Shown in pieces: positions 44,825-56,866 of a DNA stretch of 64,000 bases. Within the stretch, counting starts at the first letter, position 1, and every line of letters starts with the position of its first letter. The position numbers were made by a program, and so were the translations under genes. This DNA is from Crossiella sp. CA-258035 (GTDB lineage Bacteria; Actinomycetota; Actinomycetes; Mycobacteriales; Pseudonocardiaceae): the NCBI RefSeq assembly GCF_030064675.1, contig NZ_CP116413.1, positions 6,294,001 to 6,358,000 on the forward strand. The letters run 5' to 3'. A model generated the notes under the pieces. That model made no database searches, had not been told where the DNA came from, and saw only the letters and a program-made list of their open reading frames with translations.

Positions 44825-46576
44825 ATGGGTCATCACCACCACGGGCACGGCCATGGGCACGGCCACGGTCATGGGCACCAGCACGACCACGATCACGAGC
44901 ACGGCCATGACCACGATCACGAGCACCAGGCCGGTCCCGACCACGCGGTCGACCTGGAGATCCCCGACTCCGAGCTGAGCCCCGGCCAGCTGTCCCGCCG
45001 GTCCATGCTGCGCCGCACGGGTCTGCTCGGCGCGGGCCTGGCCGCCGGGTCCTCGGTGCTCACCGGGGCCGCGGCCGCCGACCCCGACCGCGGGCAGCAC
45101 CGGCCGCCGCGCGGCGGCTACCGCTGGCTGGCCGGGGACCACCACATCCACACCCAGTACAGCCTGGACGGCCGCTACCGGGTGATCGACCAGGTCCGGC
45201 ACGGCCGCAACTACGGCCTGGACTGGATGGTGATCACCGACCACGGCGGCACCACGCACGCCCGGATCGGCGTGGAGAAGATCCACCCGGACATCCTGGC
45301 CGCGCGCAAGGACGTGCCGGACGCGCTGGTCTTCCACGGCATGGAGTGGAACGTGCCGGCCGCCGAGCACGGCACCGTGATCGTGCACCCCGGCGGGGAC
45401 GGCGAGGTCGCCGTGCTCAAGGAGTTCGTCAACAACTACGACGGCATCCTGAAGAACGCGCTGAGCGGCACCCCGGCCAACGAGACCCTGGCCATCGCCG
45501 GGGTGAACTTCCTGGCCGACGCGGTCAAGCGCAAGCGGGTCGAGGACATCCTGTTCCTGGCCAACCACCCCGCGCGCAAGGGCTGGGACTCCCCGCACGA
45601 GCTGCGCAACTGGCGGGACGCCGCGCCGCACATCGCGGTCGGCATGGAGGGCGCGCCCGGTCACCAGGCCGCCGGCATCCCCAAGCCGCACGGGCCCGGC
45701 CTGTTCCGCGGCTACTACGACGCCAGCCCCGGCCCGGACTCCTGGCCCGGCTACCCGCTGGAGTCCTACCGCACCTACGGCGGCTTCGACTGGATGACCG
45801 CCACCGTCGGCGGCGTCTGGGACAGCCTGCTGGCCGAGGGCAAGCCGTGGTGGATCACCGCGAACTCCGACTCGCACACCATCTACGCCGACGCCGCGGT
45901 GCGCGGCCCCGGCGGCGACTTCGACCGCGACGGCAAGTGGCCGGACCCGGTGCACGGCGGCGCGCCGGACCTCAACGAGGTCGACTTCTTCCCCGGCTAC
46001 TACAGCCGCACCCACGTCGGCGCCACCGACTTCAGCTACCGCGCGGTGATGCACGGCATCCGCGCCGGGCGGGTCTGGGTCGACCACGGCGCGCTGGTCG
46101 CGGGCCTGGACGTGCAGCTGCGCACCGCCGGGCACGGGTTCCAGCACTCGGCCACCCTGGGCGGCACGCTCACCGCGCGCCGCGGCACCCCGGTGGAGCT
46201 GGTGATCACCGTGGACCAGGCGCGGCTGCCGAACTGGGCGCACTTCGTGCCCAAGCTGGCGCGGGTGGACCTCATCCAGGGCAAGGTCACCGGGCCGGTC
46301 ACCGACCGGGACGCCTCCACCGCCCCGGACACCAAGGTGGTCAAGGCCTTCGAGGTCGGCGCGCGGCAGGGCAAGCTGCGCTTCGTCTACCGGATCGGCG
46401 CCCTGGACGGGCCGATCTACCTGCGGCTGCGCGGCACCGACGGCAACCGGCAGGCCGTGGGCCTGCGCGGGGCCGCGGTCGACCCGCACGGCCCGGCCAT
46501 GGACGTGCCGCACGACGCCGACCCGTGGCGGGACCTGTGGTTCTACACCAACCCGATCTGGGCGGTGCCGGTGTGA
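44825..46576 (+). CDS. Tat-exported PHP metallohydrolase with His-rich N-terminus (copy 1)
   Basis: A 583-residue protein. Residues 3-34 hold 18 histidines alternating with Gly, Asp and Glu, and a further His is at 40. A twin-arginine signal follows (SRRSMLRR, Arg58-Arg59, then LLGAGLAAGSSVLTGAAAA). The PHP metallohydrolase domain has GDHHIHTQYS, VITDHGG, NHPARKG and NSDSH, and a C-terminal beta domain follows. It resembles CehA/McbA-like enzymes; the substrate is unknown. I chose ATG 44825, seven bases after GGGGAG. The His-rich stretch precedes the Tat signal, so it would be removed on export. Confidence 0.88.
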   Translation: MGHHHHGHGHGHGHGHGHQHDHDHEHGHDHDHEHQAGPDHAVDLEIPDSELSPGQLSRRSMLRRTGLLGAGLAAGSSVLTGAAAADPDRGQHRPPRGGYRWLAGDHHIHTQYSLDGRYRVIDQVRHGRNYGLDWMVITDHGGTTHARIGVEKIHPDILAARKDVPDALVFHGMEWNVPAAEHGTVIVHPGGDGEVAVLKEFVNNYDGILKNALSGTPANETLAIAGVNFLADAVKRKRVEDILFLANHPARKGWDSPHELRNWRDAAPHIAVGMEGAPGHQAAGIPKPHGPGLFRGYYDASPGPDSWPGYPLESYRTYGGFDWMTATVGGVWDSLLAEGKPWWITANSDSHTIYADAAVRGPGGDFDRDGKWPDPVHGGAPDLNEVDFFPGYYSRTHVGATDFSYRAVMHGIRAGRVWVDHGALVAGLDVQLRTAGHGFQHSATLGGTLTARRGTPVELVITVDQARLPNWAHFVPKLARVDLIQGKVTGPVTDRDASTAPDTKVVKAFEVGARQGKLRFVYRIGALDGPIYLRLRGTDGNRQAVGLRGAAVDPHGPAMDVPHDADPWRDLWFYTNPIWAVPV

Positions 46577-46662
46577 GTGCGGCTGAAGCGGGACCGGGTG
46601 GCCACCGGGGGGACCCGGGTGGTTCGCCCGGTGTTCACCCGGCCCGCTGAAGCTGTGCGCTC

Positions 46663-48345
46663 ATGGGCCACGGACATCACCATCCACATGTTCACCAGCA
46701 TGAACACGCTCACACGGAGGAGTCGGCCGCGGTGCTCGACCGGGCGGTGCCGGACGAGGCGCTGAGCCCGGCCGAGCTGTCCCGGCGCTCGATGCTGCGC
46801 CGCGCCGGGCTGCTCGGCGCGGGGCTGGCCGCCTCCTCGACCGTGCTGGCGGGCACCGCGGCGGCCGCGCCCTCGGCCCGGCCGCCGCGCGGCGGCTACC
46901 GGTGGCTGGCCGGGGACCACCACATCCACACCCAGTACAGCGACGACGGCAAGTACCGGGTGATCGACCAGGTCCGGCACGCGGGCGCGCACGGGCTGGA
47001 CTGGGTGGTGATCACCGACCACGGCGGGCCGGTGCACGCCAAGCTCGGCGTGGACAAGGTCAACCCGGACATCGTGGCCGCCCGCCGGGACACCGAAACC
47101 CTGGTGTTCCAGGGCCTGGAGTGGAACATCCCGGCCGCCGAGCACGGCACCGTGATCGTGCACCCCGGCCGCAACGAGGTCTCGGTGCTCAAGGAGTTCG
47201 AGACCGGCTTCGACGGCCGCACCCGCAACGCCGGCGCGCCCACCGCGGCCAACGAGGCGCTGGCCATCTCCGGCCTCAACTTCCTGGCCGACGCGGTGGG
47301 GCGCAAGCGGATCGAGGACGTGCTGTTCCTGGCCAACCACCCCGCGCGCAAGGGCCTGGACTCCCCGCACGAGATCCGCGGCTGGCGGGACGCCCAGCCC
47401 AGGATCGCGGTCGGCATGGAGGGCGCGCCCGGCCACCAGGCCGCTGGCATCCCCAAGCCGCACGGCCCCGGCGGCGCGCGCGGCCTCTACGACGCCAGCC
47501 CCGGCCCGGACTCCTGGCAGGGCTACCCACTGGAGTCCTACCGGACCTTCGGCGGCTTCGACTGGATGACCGCCACCGTCGGCGGCCTCTGGGACAGCCT
47601 CCTGGCCGAGGGCAAACCCTGGTGGGTCACCGCGAACTCCGACTCGCACAAGGTCTACGCCGACACCGCCGTGCGCGGCCCGAACACCGACTACAACGCC
47701 AACGGCAAGCACAGCGACCCGGTGCACGGCGGCAAGCCCGACCTCGACGCGGGCGACTTCTTCCCCGGCTACTACAGCCGCACCCACGTCGGCGCCAGGG
47801 ACCACTCCTACGGCGCGGTCCTGGAGGCGATCCGCGCGGGCCGGGTGTGGGTCGACCACGGCGCGCTGGTCGCGGGCCTGGACGTGCAGCTGCGCACCGC
47901 CGACCGCTGGGGCCAGCAGTCGGCGCCCCTGGGCGGGGTCCTGCACGCCCGGCGCGGCACCAAGCTCGAACTGGTGATCACCATCGAGGCGGCCCGGCTG
48001 CCGAACTGGGCCTCGTTCGTGCCCAAGCTGGCGCGGGTGGACCTCATCCAGGGCAAGGTCACCGGGCCGGTCACCGACCGGGACGCCACCACCGCCCCGG
48101 ACACCAGGGTCACCCAGGCCTTCGAGGTCCGGCAGGAAGGCACACTCCGGATCGTGCACCAGCTGGGCAGGTTGGACAGTCCGTTCTACCTGCGGCTGCG
48201 CGGCACGGACGGCAACCGGCAGGCGGCCGGGCTGCGTGGGGCGTCAGTGGACCCGCACGGCCCGGCCATGGACGTCATCGGCGACGCTGACCCGTGGAGG
48301 GATCTGTGGTTCTACACCAACCCGATCTGGGCGCTGCCCTGGTGA
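46663..48345 (+). CDS. Tat-exported PHP metallohydrolase with His-rich N-terminus (copy 2)
   Basis: A 560-residue tandem paralogue of the preceding protein, very similar throughout. The His-rich leader is shorter (nine His in residues 3-17, MGHGHHHPHVHQHEHAH). The Tat motif SRRSMLRR is identical, as are the PHP motifs GDHHIHTQYS and VITDHGG. The retention of both the His stretch and the Tat motif after duplication suggests both matter. The ribosome site is weak. Its stop overlaps the start of the next gene by four bases. Confidence 0.88.
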   Translation: MGHGHHHPHVHQHEHAHTEESAAVLDRAVPDEALSPAELSRRSMLRRAGLLGAGLAASSTVLAGTAAAAPSARPPRGGYRWLAGDHHIHTQYSDDGKYRVIDQVRHAGAHGLDWVVITDHGGPVHAKLGVDKVNPDIVAARRDTETLVFQGLEWNIPAAEHGTVIVHPGRNEVSVLKEFETGFDGRTRNAGAPTAANEALAISGLNFLADAVGRKRIEDVLFLANHPARKGLDSPHEIRGWRDAQPRIAVGMEGAPGHQAAGIPKPHGPGGARGLYDASPGPDSWQGYPLESYRTFGGFDWMTATVGGLWDSLLAEGKPWWVTANSDSHKVYADTAVRGPNTDYNANGKHSDPVHGGKPDLDAGDFFPGYYSRTHVGARDHSYGAVLEAIRAGRVWVDHGALVAGLDVQLRTADRWGQQSAPLGGVLHARRGTKLELVITIEAARLPNWASFVPKLARVDLIQGKVTGPVTDRDATTAPDTRVTQAFEVRQEGTLRIVHQLGRLDSPFYLRLRGTDGNRQAAGLRGASVDPHGPAMDVIGDADPWRDLWFYTNPIWALPW

Positions 48346-48833
48346 CCGGGGTCGACCGCGGCAGCAAGGACCTGGCCGCGGCCGACCACCTGGCCCGCGA
48401 GCTGGTCGCGGAGTTCGGTCTGCCCGAGGGGGTCCTCGTGTGCACCCACTTCGTGCGCACGGACACCCCGCACGTGGCGCTGTCCTTCGCGGCCCCGGCG
48501 GGCTACCCGGGCGAGCTGCCCGCCGACGACTCGCCGGGGGCGGAGCTGGCCGCGGCCGAGCACCGGTCCCGCACCGCCGGGCGGGCGGTGATCTTCCCCG
48601 GCTCGGCCGGACTGACCGGGGCGGTGCCGGTGGCGCGGGTGCTGGACACCGCGATCGAGCGGATCGCGGTGCTCGGCGGCCCCGAGCCCGCGCCGGAGGC
48701 GGTGCTGCACACCAGGGACCACGTCCGCCCGGAGTGGCGGGAGGGCGTGCTCACGCTGACCGTCACCCCGTCGGGCGAGGGCCTGGCCCCGTTCGAGGTG
48801 CCCAACCCGACGCCCTGCTGCGTCGACCACTAG
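48342..48833 (+). CDS. Hypothetical protein coupled to the PHP hydrolases
   Basis: An unrecognised 163-residue soluble protein with no signal peptide or membrane segment. It starts VTGVDRGSKDLAAADHLARELV and ends in PNPTPCCVDH, a Cys-Cys-x-x-His tail that could bind metal. The GTG at 48342 overlaps the stop of the second PHP gene, so it is made together with it. A role as cytoplasmic partner of the PHP system is possible but not shown. It converges on the SARP gene four bases away. Confidence 0.7.
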   Translation: MTGVDRGSKDLAAADHLARELVAEFGLPEGVLVCTHFVRTDTPHVALSFAAPAGYPGELPADDSPGAELAAAEHRSRTAGRAVIFPGSAGLTGAVPVARVLDTAIERIAVLGGPEPAPEAVLHTRDHVRPEWREGVLTLTVTPSGEGLAPFEVPNPTPCCVDH

Positions 48834-48837
48834 CTGA

Positions 48838-50712
48838 TCAGCGGTCGCTGGGGGTGCTCGCCAGCGGGAACCCCAGCGGCCGCTCGTCCAGCACGCCTGC
48901 CGCGGCCAGGGCGCGGGCGGCCAGCTGCATCAGCGGGTGGAAGCGGTAGCGGAAGTAGGCGCCGTGGTTCTCCGGTTCGGTGGAGGCGACCTCGGCGAGC
49001 TGGAACTCCACCAGGCGTTCCAGCACCGCCTCGGCGGCGTCCTCGTCGATGTTGAGCGCCAGGGCCGCCTGCTCCACCGAGATCGGGCCGCCGGGCAGCG
49101 AGCCCAGGCGGACGAAGGCGGTGCGGTAGCGGCCCGCCAGCAGGCGGTAGTTGGCCTCCACGCTGGCCCGCACGTCCAGCTTGCCGCTGGCCAGCTCGCG
49201 CAGCCGCTGGTCCTCGGAGACCAGGCGGTCGGTGAGGCGGCCGATGGACCAGTGCGGGCGCAGGGTCAGCCGGGTGGCCGCCGCCAGCAGGGCCAGTGGC
49301 AGGCCGCCGCAGAGCTCGACCAGGGTCTGCGCGGAACCGGGGTCCTGCTCGACCCTGGGCGCGCCGATGACCGAGCGCAGCAGCTCCAAGGAGTCGGTGG
49401 CGTCCAGCGGGGTGAGGTCGACGGTGAGCGCGGCGCCGTGGAAGGGGACCCGGCGGCGGCAGGCCACCAGCACCGCGCAGCCGGGGCCGCTGGGCACCAG
49501 CGGGGCGATCTGGGCGGCGCTGCACGCGTTGTCCAGCACCACGACCACCTTGCGCTGCACCGTCCAGCTGCGGAAGAGCTGGCTGCGCTCGCGCAGCTCG
49601 GTGGGCAGCGGGGTGTTCGGGCCGCGGATGGCCCGCAGGAAACCGGCGAGGGCCTCCTCGGGCTCGGTCTCGGCGAGGTCGGCGTAGAGCTGGCCGTGCG
49701 GGAAGCGGGCCCGCACCCGGTTGGCCACGTGCGTGCAGAACGCGGACTTGCCCACCCCGGGCGGGCCGACCACCGAGACCACCGGCGGCGCGCTCTGCGA
49801 CCCCGCGGTCAGCAGCGACTCCGCCTCGGTCAGCTCCCGGACCCGGCCGACGAAGGACGGCAGGTCCGGCGGCAGCTGCGCGGGCGGCTCGGCCCAGCCG
49901 GGGGCCGGGCGGACCTGGGTGGTCAGCGGCGGCGCCGGTTCGGTCTCGTCGCCGCCGTTGAGCAGGGTGCGGTGCAGGCGCTGGAGCTCGGGGCCGGGTT
50001 CCAGGCCGAGGCGGTCCACCAGGGTGGCGCGCAGGCGCTGGAAGACGCGCAGGGCCTCCGAGCGGCGGCCGGAGCGGTGCAGGGCCAGCATCAGCTTGGT
50101 GTGCAGGCCCTCGTGCGTGGGGTGCGCCTCGGCCAGGGTGGTCAGCTCGCCGATGAGCTGGTGGTGGCGGCCGAGCATCAGCTCGACCTCCATCCGCTGG
50201 TCGGTCACGCTGGCCCGGCTCTCCGCCAGGCGGGCCACGTGCCCGCGCAGCACCGGGCCGGGGTCCACATCGGACAGCGCGGGGCCGCGCCAGACCGCCA
50301 GCGCGCCGCGCAGCGAGTCGGCGGCCTCGTCCAGCAGGCCGTTCTCCAGCTCGCCCCGGCCGCGCTGGGCCAGCTCGGTGAAGCGCTGCACGTCCAGGGT
50401 GCCCGAGGGCAGCGTCAGGGAGTAGCCGACGCGGTGGGTGTGCAGCACCACGGAGGCCGACTCGGGGGCGTTGCGGCCGGTGGCCCCGAACAGCTTGCGC
50501 AGGTGGGAGACGTAGGTCTGCAGGGTCGTGGTGGCGGTTGGCGGCGGGGTTCCGTCCCACAGCTCGGCCATGAGCTCGTCCACGCGCACGACACTGTTCG
50601 CGCTGACCGCGAGAAGAGCTAGCACCTGACGCAGTTTTGGTGGGCTCGGCGTGATGGCCACCCCGCCGCGCAGCACCTCCAACTGGCCGAGCACGGACAC
50701 TTGGATGTTCAT
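48838..50712 (-). CDS. AfsR/SARP family transcriptional regulator (wHTH-BTAD-NB-ARC)
   Basis: A 624-residue regulator of secondary metabolism. The OmpR-like winged helix (1-100) is followed by the bacterial transcriptional activation domain (about 105-245, LDVQRFTELAQRGR to FQRLRATLVDRLGLEPGPEL) and an NB-ARC ATPase with Walker A GPPGVGKS near 320 and Walker B VVVVLDNA. It lacks the C-terminal TPR repeats of AfsR. The ATG at 50712 follows GGAGG. No biosynthetic genes adjoin it; the only PKS cluster in the window begins 30 kb to the left. Confidence 0.93.
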   Translation of the reverse strand: MNIQVSVLGQLEVLRGGVAITPSPPKLRQVLALLAVSANSVVRVDELMAELWDGTPPPTATTTLQTYVSHLRKLFGATGRNAPESASVVLHTHRVGYSLTLPSGTLDVQRFTELAQRGRGELENGLLDEAADSLRGALAVWRGPALSDVDPGPVLRGHVARLAESRASVTDQRMEVELMLGRHHQLIGELTTLAEAHPTHEGLHTKLMLALHRSGRRSEALRVFQRLRATLVDRLGLEPGPELQRLHRTLLNGGDETEPAPPLTTQVRPAPGWAEPPAQLPPDLPSFVGRVRELTEAESLLTAGSQSAPPVVSVVGPPGVGKSAFCTHVANRVRARFPHGQLYADLAETEPEEALAGFLRAIRGPNTPLPTELRERSQLFRSWTVQRKVVVVLDNACSAAQIAPLVPSGPGCAVLVACRRRVPFHGAALTVDLTPLDATDSLELLRSVIGAPRVEQDPGSAQTLVELCGGLPLALLAAATRLTLRPHWSIGRLTDRLVSEDQRLRELASGKLDVRASVEANYRLLAGRYRTAFVRLGSLPGGPISVEQAALALNIDEDAAEAVLERLVEFQLAEVASTEPENHGAYFRYRFHPLMQLAARALAAAGVLDERPLGFPLASTPSDR

Positions 50713-50771
50713 CTACCTCCACGTTCCGGACCCCCGCGAGGGCACAGCACGCACTGGTATACCGCACTTAC

Positions 50772-50810
50772 TCACTCGATTGGTGCAATTATGCTTGGTC
50801 TATCGAGTGA
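50772..50810. promoter_or_regulatory. Operator-like inverted repeat around the SARP promoter
   Basis: Nine-base arms TCACTCGAT (50772-50780) and ATCGAGTGA (50802-50810) flank 21 bases that contain CATAAT on the minus strand, a good -10 for the SARP gene. Each arm contains TCGAGTG, similar to SARP heptamers. Confidence 0.5.
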
Positions 50811-50859
50811 AGGGAAATCATCCTCGATCGAACATCAGGTGTCATGCGCGATGCTTAGA

Positions 50860-50880
50860 GATTCTTTAATCGCGAGAATC
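50860..50880. repeat. Short inverted repeat
   Basis: GATTCT (50860-50865) and AGAATC (50875-50880) are nine bases apart in AT-rich sequence. The function is unknown. Confidence 0.35.
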
Positions 50881-50890
50881 ACCCGAAAGA

Positions 50891-50940
50891 GCCGCCGTCA
50901 GGGGGTTCCCATCACGGGTCAATCACGGTATGACGGCGGC
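50891..50940 (-). terminator. Long-loop hairpin after the Rieske gene
   Basis: Perfect ten-base arms GCCGCCGTCA (50891-50900) and TGACGGCGGC (50931-50940) enclose 30 bases, 36 bases beyond the Rieske stop. It could be a terminator or a regulatory hairpin. Confidence 0.4.
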
Positions 50941-50975
50941 TAATCCGAGTTTCCATCATATTGCCCTGCGGTGAA

Positions 50976-51431
50976 TCAGGCCGCGAGCACCTGCCCGTCG
51001 GCGACGGTGACCTTGACCGGGGTCAGTCCGGTGGTGGCCGGTCCCTTCTTCACCGCGCCGGACCCGGCGTCGAACTGGCTGCCGTGGTTGGGGCAGGTGA
51101 TGGTGCCGTTGGCCGGTGGCGCGACCGGGGTGCCGGCGTGCGGGCAGGCCGCGTTGAACGCCCTGACCTCGGTCTCCGAGGCCCGTACCAGCAACAACGG
51201 CCCCTGCGGGCCGGTGACCACCGCGCCCTTGCCGACCGGGATGTCGGCCAGCTTGGCCAGCGCCCCGCCCGGGGCCGCCCCGCCGGTGCCGCCCGGTGTG
51301 CCGCCGGGCCCGGATCCGGCCGGGGTCTCGGTGCCGCAGGCCGAGACCAGCCCGGCGGGCACGAGCAGGGCCGCGGCCAGTCCGCACAGCACGGTGCGCC
51401 GGGTGGGTCTGGGCAGCTCGGGAGCGGGCAC
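50976..51431 (-). CDS. Rieske [2Fe-2S] lipoprotein
   Basis: A 151-residue exported Rieske protein. The N-terminus RPTRRTVLCGLAAALLVPAG is Tat-like and leads to a lipobox-like LVSAC. A Gly/Pro linker follows, then the cluster-binding motifs CPHAG and CPNHGSQF, which supply two Cys and two His. It is a small soluble-type Rieske domain, not the cytochrome bc1 subunit. I chose the GTG at 51431 because AGGAGG precedes it; the longer frame to 51620 overlaps the hydrolase gene. The redox partner is unknown. Confidence 0.9.
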   Translation of the reverse strand: MPAPELPRPTRRTVLCGLAAALLVPAGLVSACGTETPAGSGPGGTPGGTGGAAPGGALAKLADIPVGKGAVVTGPQGPLLLVRASETEVRAFNAACPHAGTPVAPPANGTITCPNHGSQFDAGSGAVKKGPATTGLTPVKVTVADGQVLAA

Positions 51432-51499
51432 GGGAACCTCCTGTGGTGGGTGGACGGTCCAGTTCGTGCCCTGTACTACGCGAGCTCCGCGAACCGGGT

Positions 51500-52321
51500 T
51501 CAGCCGGTGGCCAGCCGGACGATCTCCTCGGCGACGAGTTTTGGCGCCTGCTCCGGAATCCAGTGCGTGATGCCCTCGACCTCGACGAACCGGTAGGACC
51601 CGGTCACGTGCTGTCCGCAACGCTGCGCTCCGGCCCGGCCCAGGGCGCGGTCCTCGGTGCTCCAGAGGTAGGTGGTGGGCACGGTGACGGGGCCGAGCTC
51701 GCCGAGTTCGGGGCCGATCGCCCGGTACCAGTTGAGCGCCCCGGTCAGCGCCGCCCGCTGCCCGAGCAGGGCCAGGTGCGGGGCGGCCTGCTCCGGCGTC
51801 AGCGGCGGGACCATGGTCTCACGCAGGCGCTGGGCTCCGTCGGCGAGCAGCACGTCCTCGGCCTTGCCCTCGGTGCGGAACAGGTCGATGTAGGTGGAGC
51901 GGGCCTGCTGGTCGGCATCGTGCTCGCGGGCCCAGGCGAAGGCGGCCGGGTGCGGCACGGACAGCGCGGTCAGCGTGCGGGTGCGATCCGGGTGCCGGAC
52001 GGCCACGTTCCAGGCCACGATGGCGCCCCAGTCGTGGCCGACCACGTGCGCGGCAGGCACCTCGAGTGCGTCCAGGATGCCGACCGCGTCGGCGGCCAGC
52101 AGCGGGATGTCGTAGCCGTCGACCGCGGCCGGCCGGGCGCCGGGTGAGTAGCCGCGCTGGTCGGGGGCGACGGTGCGGTAGCCGCGGGCGTTGAGCAGCT
52201 CCACGACCTCGTCCCAGCAGTGGTGGGACTGCGGGAAGCCGTGCAGCAGCAGCACCACCTCGCCGTCGGCCGGTCCGGACACGGCCACGTCGAAGGTCAG
52301 TTCACCGAGGCGGATCTCCAT
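51500..52321 (-). CDS. Epoxide-hydrolase-like alpha/beta hydrolase
   Basis: A 273-residue hydrolase. HGFPQSHHCWD forms the oxyanion region, GHDWGAI carries an Asp nucleophile, and the catalytic His is in GITHWIPEQAP. An Asp nucleophile in GHDWG is typical of epoxide hydrolases and haloalkane dehalogenases. Start is ATG 52321; a TTG nine bases upstream is an alternative. It is on the same strand as the Rieske gene but 68 bases away; no shared pathway is evident. Confidence 0.88.
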   Translation of the reverse strand: MEIRLGELTFDVAVSGPADGEVVLLLHGFPQSHHCWDEVVELLNARGYRTVAPDQRGYSPGARPAAVDGYDIPLLAADAVGILDALEVPAAHVVGHDWGAIVAWNVAVRHPDRTRTLTALSVPHPAAFAWAREHDADQQARSTYIDLFRTEGKAEDVLLADGAQRLRETMVPPLTPEQAAPHLALLGQRAALTGALNWYRAIGPELGELGPVTVPTTYLWSTEDRALGRAGAQRCGQHVTGSYRFVEVEGITHWIPEQAPKLVAEEIVRLATG

Positions 52322-52342
52322 GCGCCCCAACGTATCCCTTGT

Positions 52343-55150
<2,808 letters not shown>

Positions 55151-55162
55151 GTCGTCCTCCTC

Positions 55163-56191
55163 CTACGGCGCGGGTACCGCGCTGATCCGCACGTCCGGTC
55201 CGCTCCTGCCGACCTCTTCGAACTGCAACCGCACGGTGTCCGCGATCGTTCCCACCCCGGCCTCGGCCAGCGCGGCCGGGCCGGCGCCGAGCAGGCCGGG
55301 GGCCAGGTAGAGCAGCACCCGGTCGATCAGCCCGGCGGCGGCGAAGGCCCCGGCCAGCCGCGGCCCGCCCTCCAGGAGCACGTCCACCACGCCGCGCGCG
55401 GCGAGCTCGGCCAGCACCATCCTGGGCTCGTGCGTGCGCAGGTGCAGGGTCTGCGCCGCGTCGTTGCGCACCCTGGCCGCGACGGGCAGGTCGCCCGCGC
55501 CGACCACCACGCGCAGCGGCTGCCGCGGCGCGAGGCCGCCGTCGGGGGTGCGGGCGGTGAGCTCGGGGTCGTCGGCGAGCACGGTGCCGCGGCCGACCAC
55601 GATCGCGTCGGCCCGGCCGCGCAGCCGGTGCACCTCGGCCCTGGACTCCGGGGAGCTGATCCAGCGGCTGGTGCCGTCAGCGGCGGCGACCCGGCCGTCG
55701 AGGGTGGCGGCGTACTTCCAGGTCACGTGCGGGCGGCCGGTGCGGGCGTGGTGCAGCCAGGCGCGCAGCGGCCCGCGGCGCACCTGCTCGGCCAGCAGCC
55801 CCTCGCTGACCTCGACGTCCCCGGCCCGCAGCCGGTCCGCGCCGCCGGCGGCCCTGGGGTTGGGGTCGGCCACCGCGTAGTGCACCTCGGCCACGCCCGC
55901 GGTGAGCAGGGCGTCCACGCAGGGCGGGGTGCGGCCGGTGTGGTTGCAGGGTTCCAGGGTGACCACGGCGCAGCCGCCCCTGGCCTTCTCCCCCGCCTCG
56001 CGCAGGGCCATCACCTCGGCGTGCGGGCCACCGGGCGGCTGGGTCGCGCCCACCCCGGCCACCACGCCGTCGGCGTCCAGGATGACCGCGCCGACCGGCG
56101 GGTTGGGGCTGGTGGTGCCCAGCACGGCGGTGCTGGCGGCGATGGCCGTGCGCATCGCCTCCACCAGCGGCAACCGGTCCTGGGGGCTCAT
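55163..56191 (-). CDS. ribD: Bifunctional riboflavin deaminase/reductase
   Basis: Deaminates and reduces the pyrimidine intermediate of riboflavin synthesis. The 342-residue protein has an N-terminal CDA-type deaminase with HAEVMAL and [14 protein letters not shown] as zinc ligands. The C-terminal reductase has [27 protein letters not shown] and [12 protein letters not shown]. The ATG at 56191 overlaps the rpe stop (ATGA). Confidence 0.97.
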   Translation of the reverse strand: MSPQDRLPLVEAMRTAIAASTAVLGTTSPNPPVGAVILDADGVVAGVGATQPPGGPHAEVMALREAGEKARGGCAVVTLEPCNHTGRTPPCVDALLTAGVAEVHYAVADPNPRAAGGADRLRAGDVEVSEGLLAEQVRRGPLRAWLHHARTGRPHVTWKYAATLDGRVAAADGTSRWISSPESRAEVHRLRGRADAIVVGRGTVLADDPELTARTPDGGLAPRQPLRVVVGAGDLPVAARVRNDAAQTLHLRTHEPRMVLAELAARGVVDVLLEGGPRLAGAFAAAGLIDRVLLYLAPGLLGAGPAALAEAGVGTIADTVRLQFEEVGRSGPDVRISAVPAP

Positions 56192-56856
56192 CCCCGGACC
56201 GCGGCGGCCTTGGCGCGCAGCGCGCTGACGGCGGCGGCCGGGTCCTCCGCGCCGTAGACGGCCGAGCCGGCCACGAAGCAGTCCACCCCGGCCTCGGCGG
56301 CGGCTTCGATGGTGTCGTCGTTGATGCCGCCGTCGATCTCCACCACCAGCTTGAGGTGGCCGGTGTTGACCAGGCGGCGGGCGGTGCGGACCTTGTCCAG
56401 CACCTCCGGCATGAAGGACTGGCCGCCGAAACCGGGCTCCACCGACATGACCAGCAGCGTGTCGTAGTGCTTGAGCACCTCGAGGTAGGGCTCCAGCGGG
56501 GTGCCGGGCTTGATCGACAGGCCCGCCTTGGCACCGGCAGCCTTGAGGTCCTTGGCGAGTTTGACCGGGTCCTTGGCCGCCTCGACGTGCACGGTGACGT
56601 TGTAGGCCCCGGCCTCGGCGTAGCCGATCGCCCAGCGGTCCGGGTCCTCGATCATCAGGTGGCAGTCGATCGGGATGTCGGTGGCCTTGAGCAGCGACTG
56701 GACCACGGGCAGGCCCAGGGTCAGGTTGGGCACGAAGTGGGCGTCCATCACATCCACGTGCAGCCAGTCGGCGCCGCGCACGGCGGCGGTCTCCTCGGCG
56801 AGACGGGCGAAGTCGGCGGAGAGGATCGACGGCGCGATCATCGGCTGGCGGCACAC
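56188..56856 (-). CDS. rpe: Ribulose-phosphate 3-epimerase
   Basis: Interconverts ribulose 5-phosphate and xylulose 5-phosphate, supplying the pentose pool used by RibBA. The 222-residue TIM barrel shows [48 protein letters not shown] and VEIDGGIN. Start is GTG 56856, with an internal ATG at 56841 as the alternative. The permease gene ends ten bases upstream. Confidence 0.97.
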   Translation of the reverse strand: MCRQPMIAPSILSADFARLAEETAAVRGADWLHVDVMDAHFVPNLTLGLPVVQSLLKATDIPIDCHLMIEDPDRWAIGYAEAGAYNVTVHVEAAKDPVKLAKDLKAAGAKAGLSIKPGTPLEPYLEVLKHYDTLLVMSVEPGFGGQSFMPEVLDKVRTARRLVNTGHLKLVVEIDGGINDDTIEAAAEAGVDCFVAGSAVYGAEDPAAAVSALRAKAAAVRG

Positions 56857-56866
56857 GCCGGTGAGT

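Larger units (their letters stand above)
50713..50975. other. AT-rich intergenic island with three inverted repeats
   Basis: This region is less GC-rich than the rest of the window. It holds inverted repeats at 50772-50810, 50860-50880 and 50891-50940, and the likely promoter of the SARP gene. No gene is supported. Confidence 0.6.

Noticed and set aside
56857-56866. FMN riboswitch before the riboflavin genes
   Set aside because: rpe and ribD overlap and only ten bases precede rpe, so there is no room for an RFN element. None was seen before the permease either.
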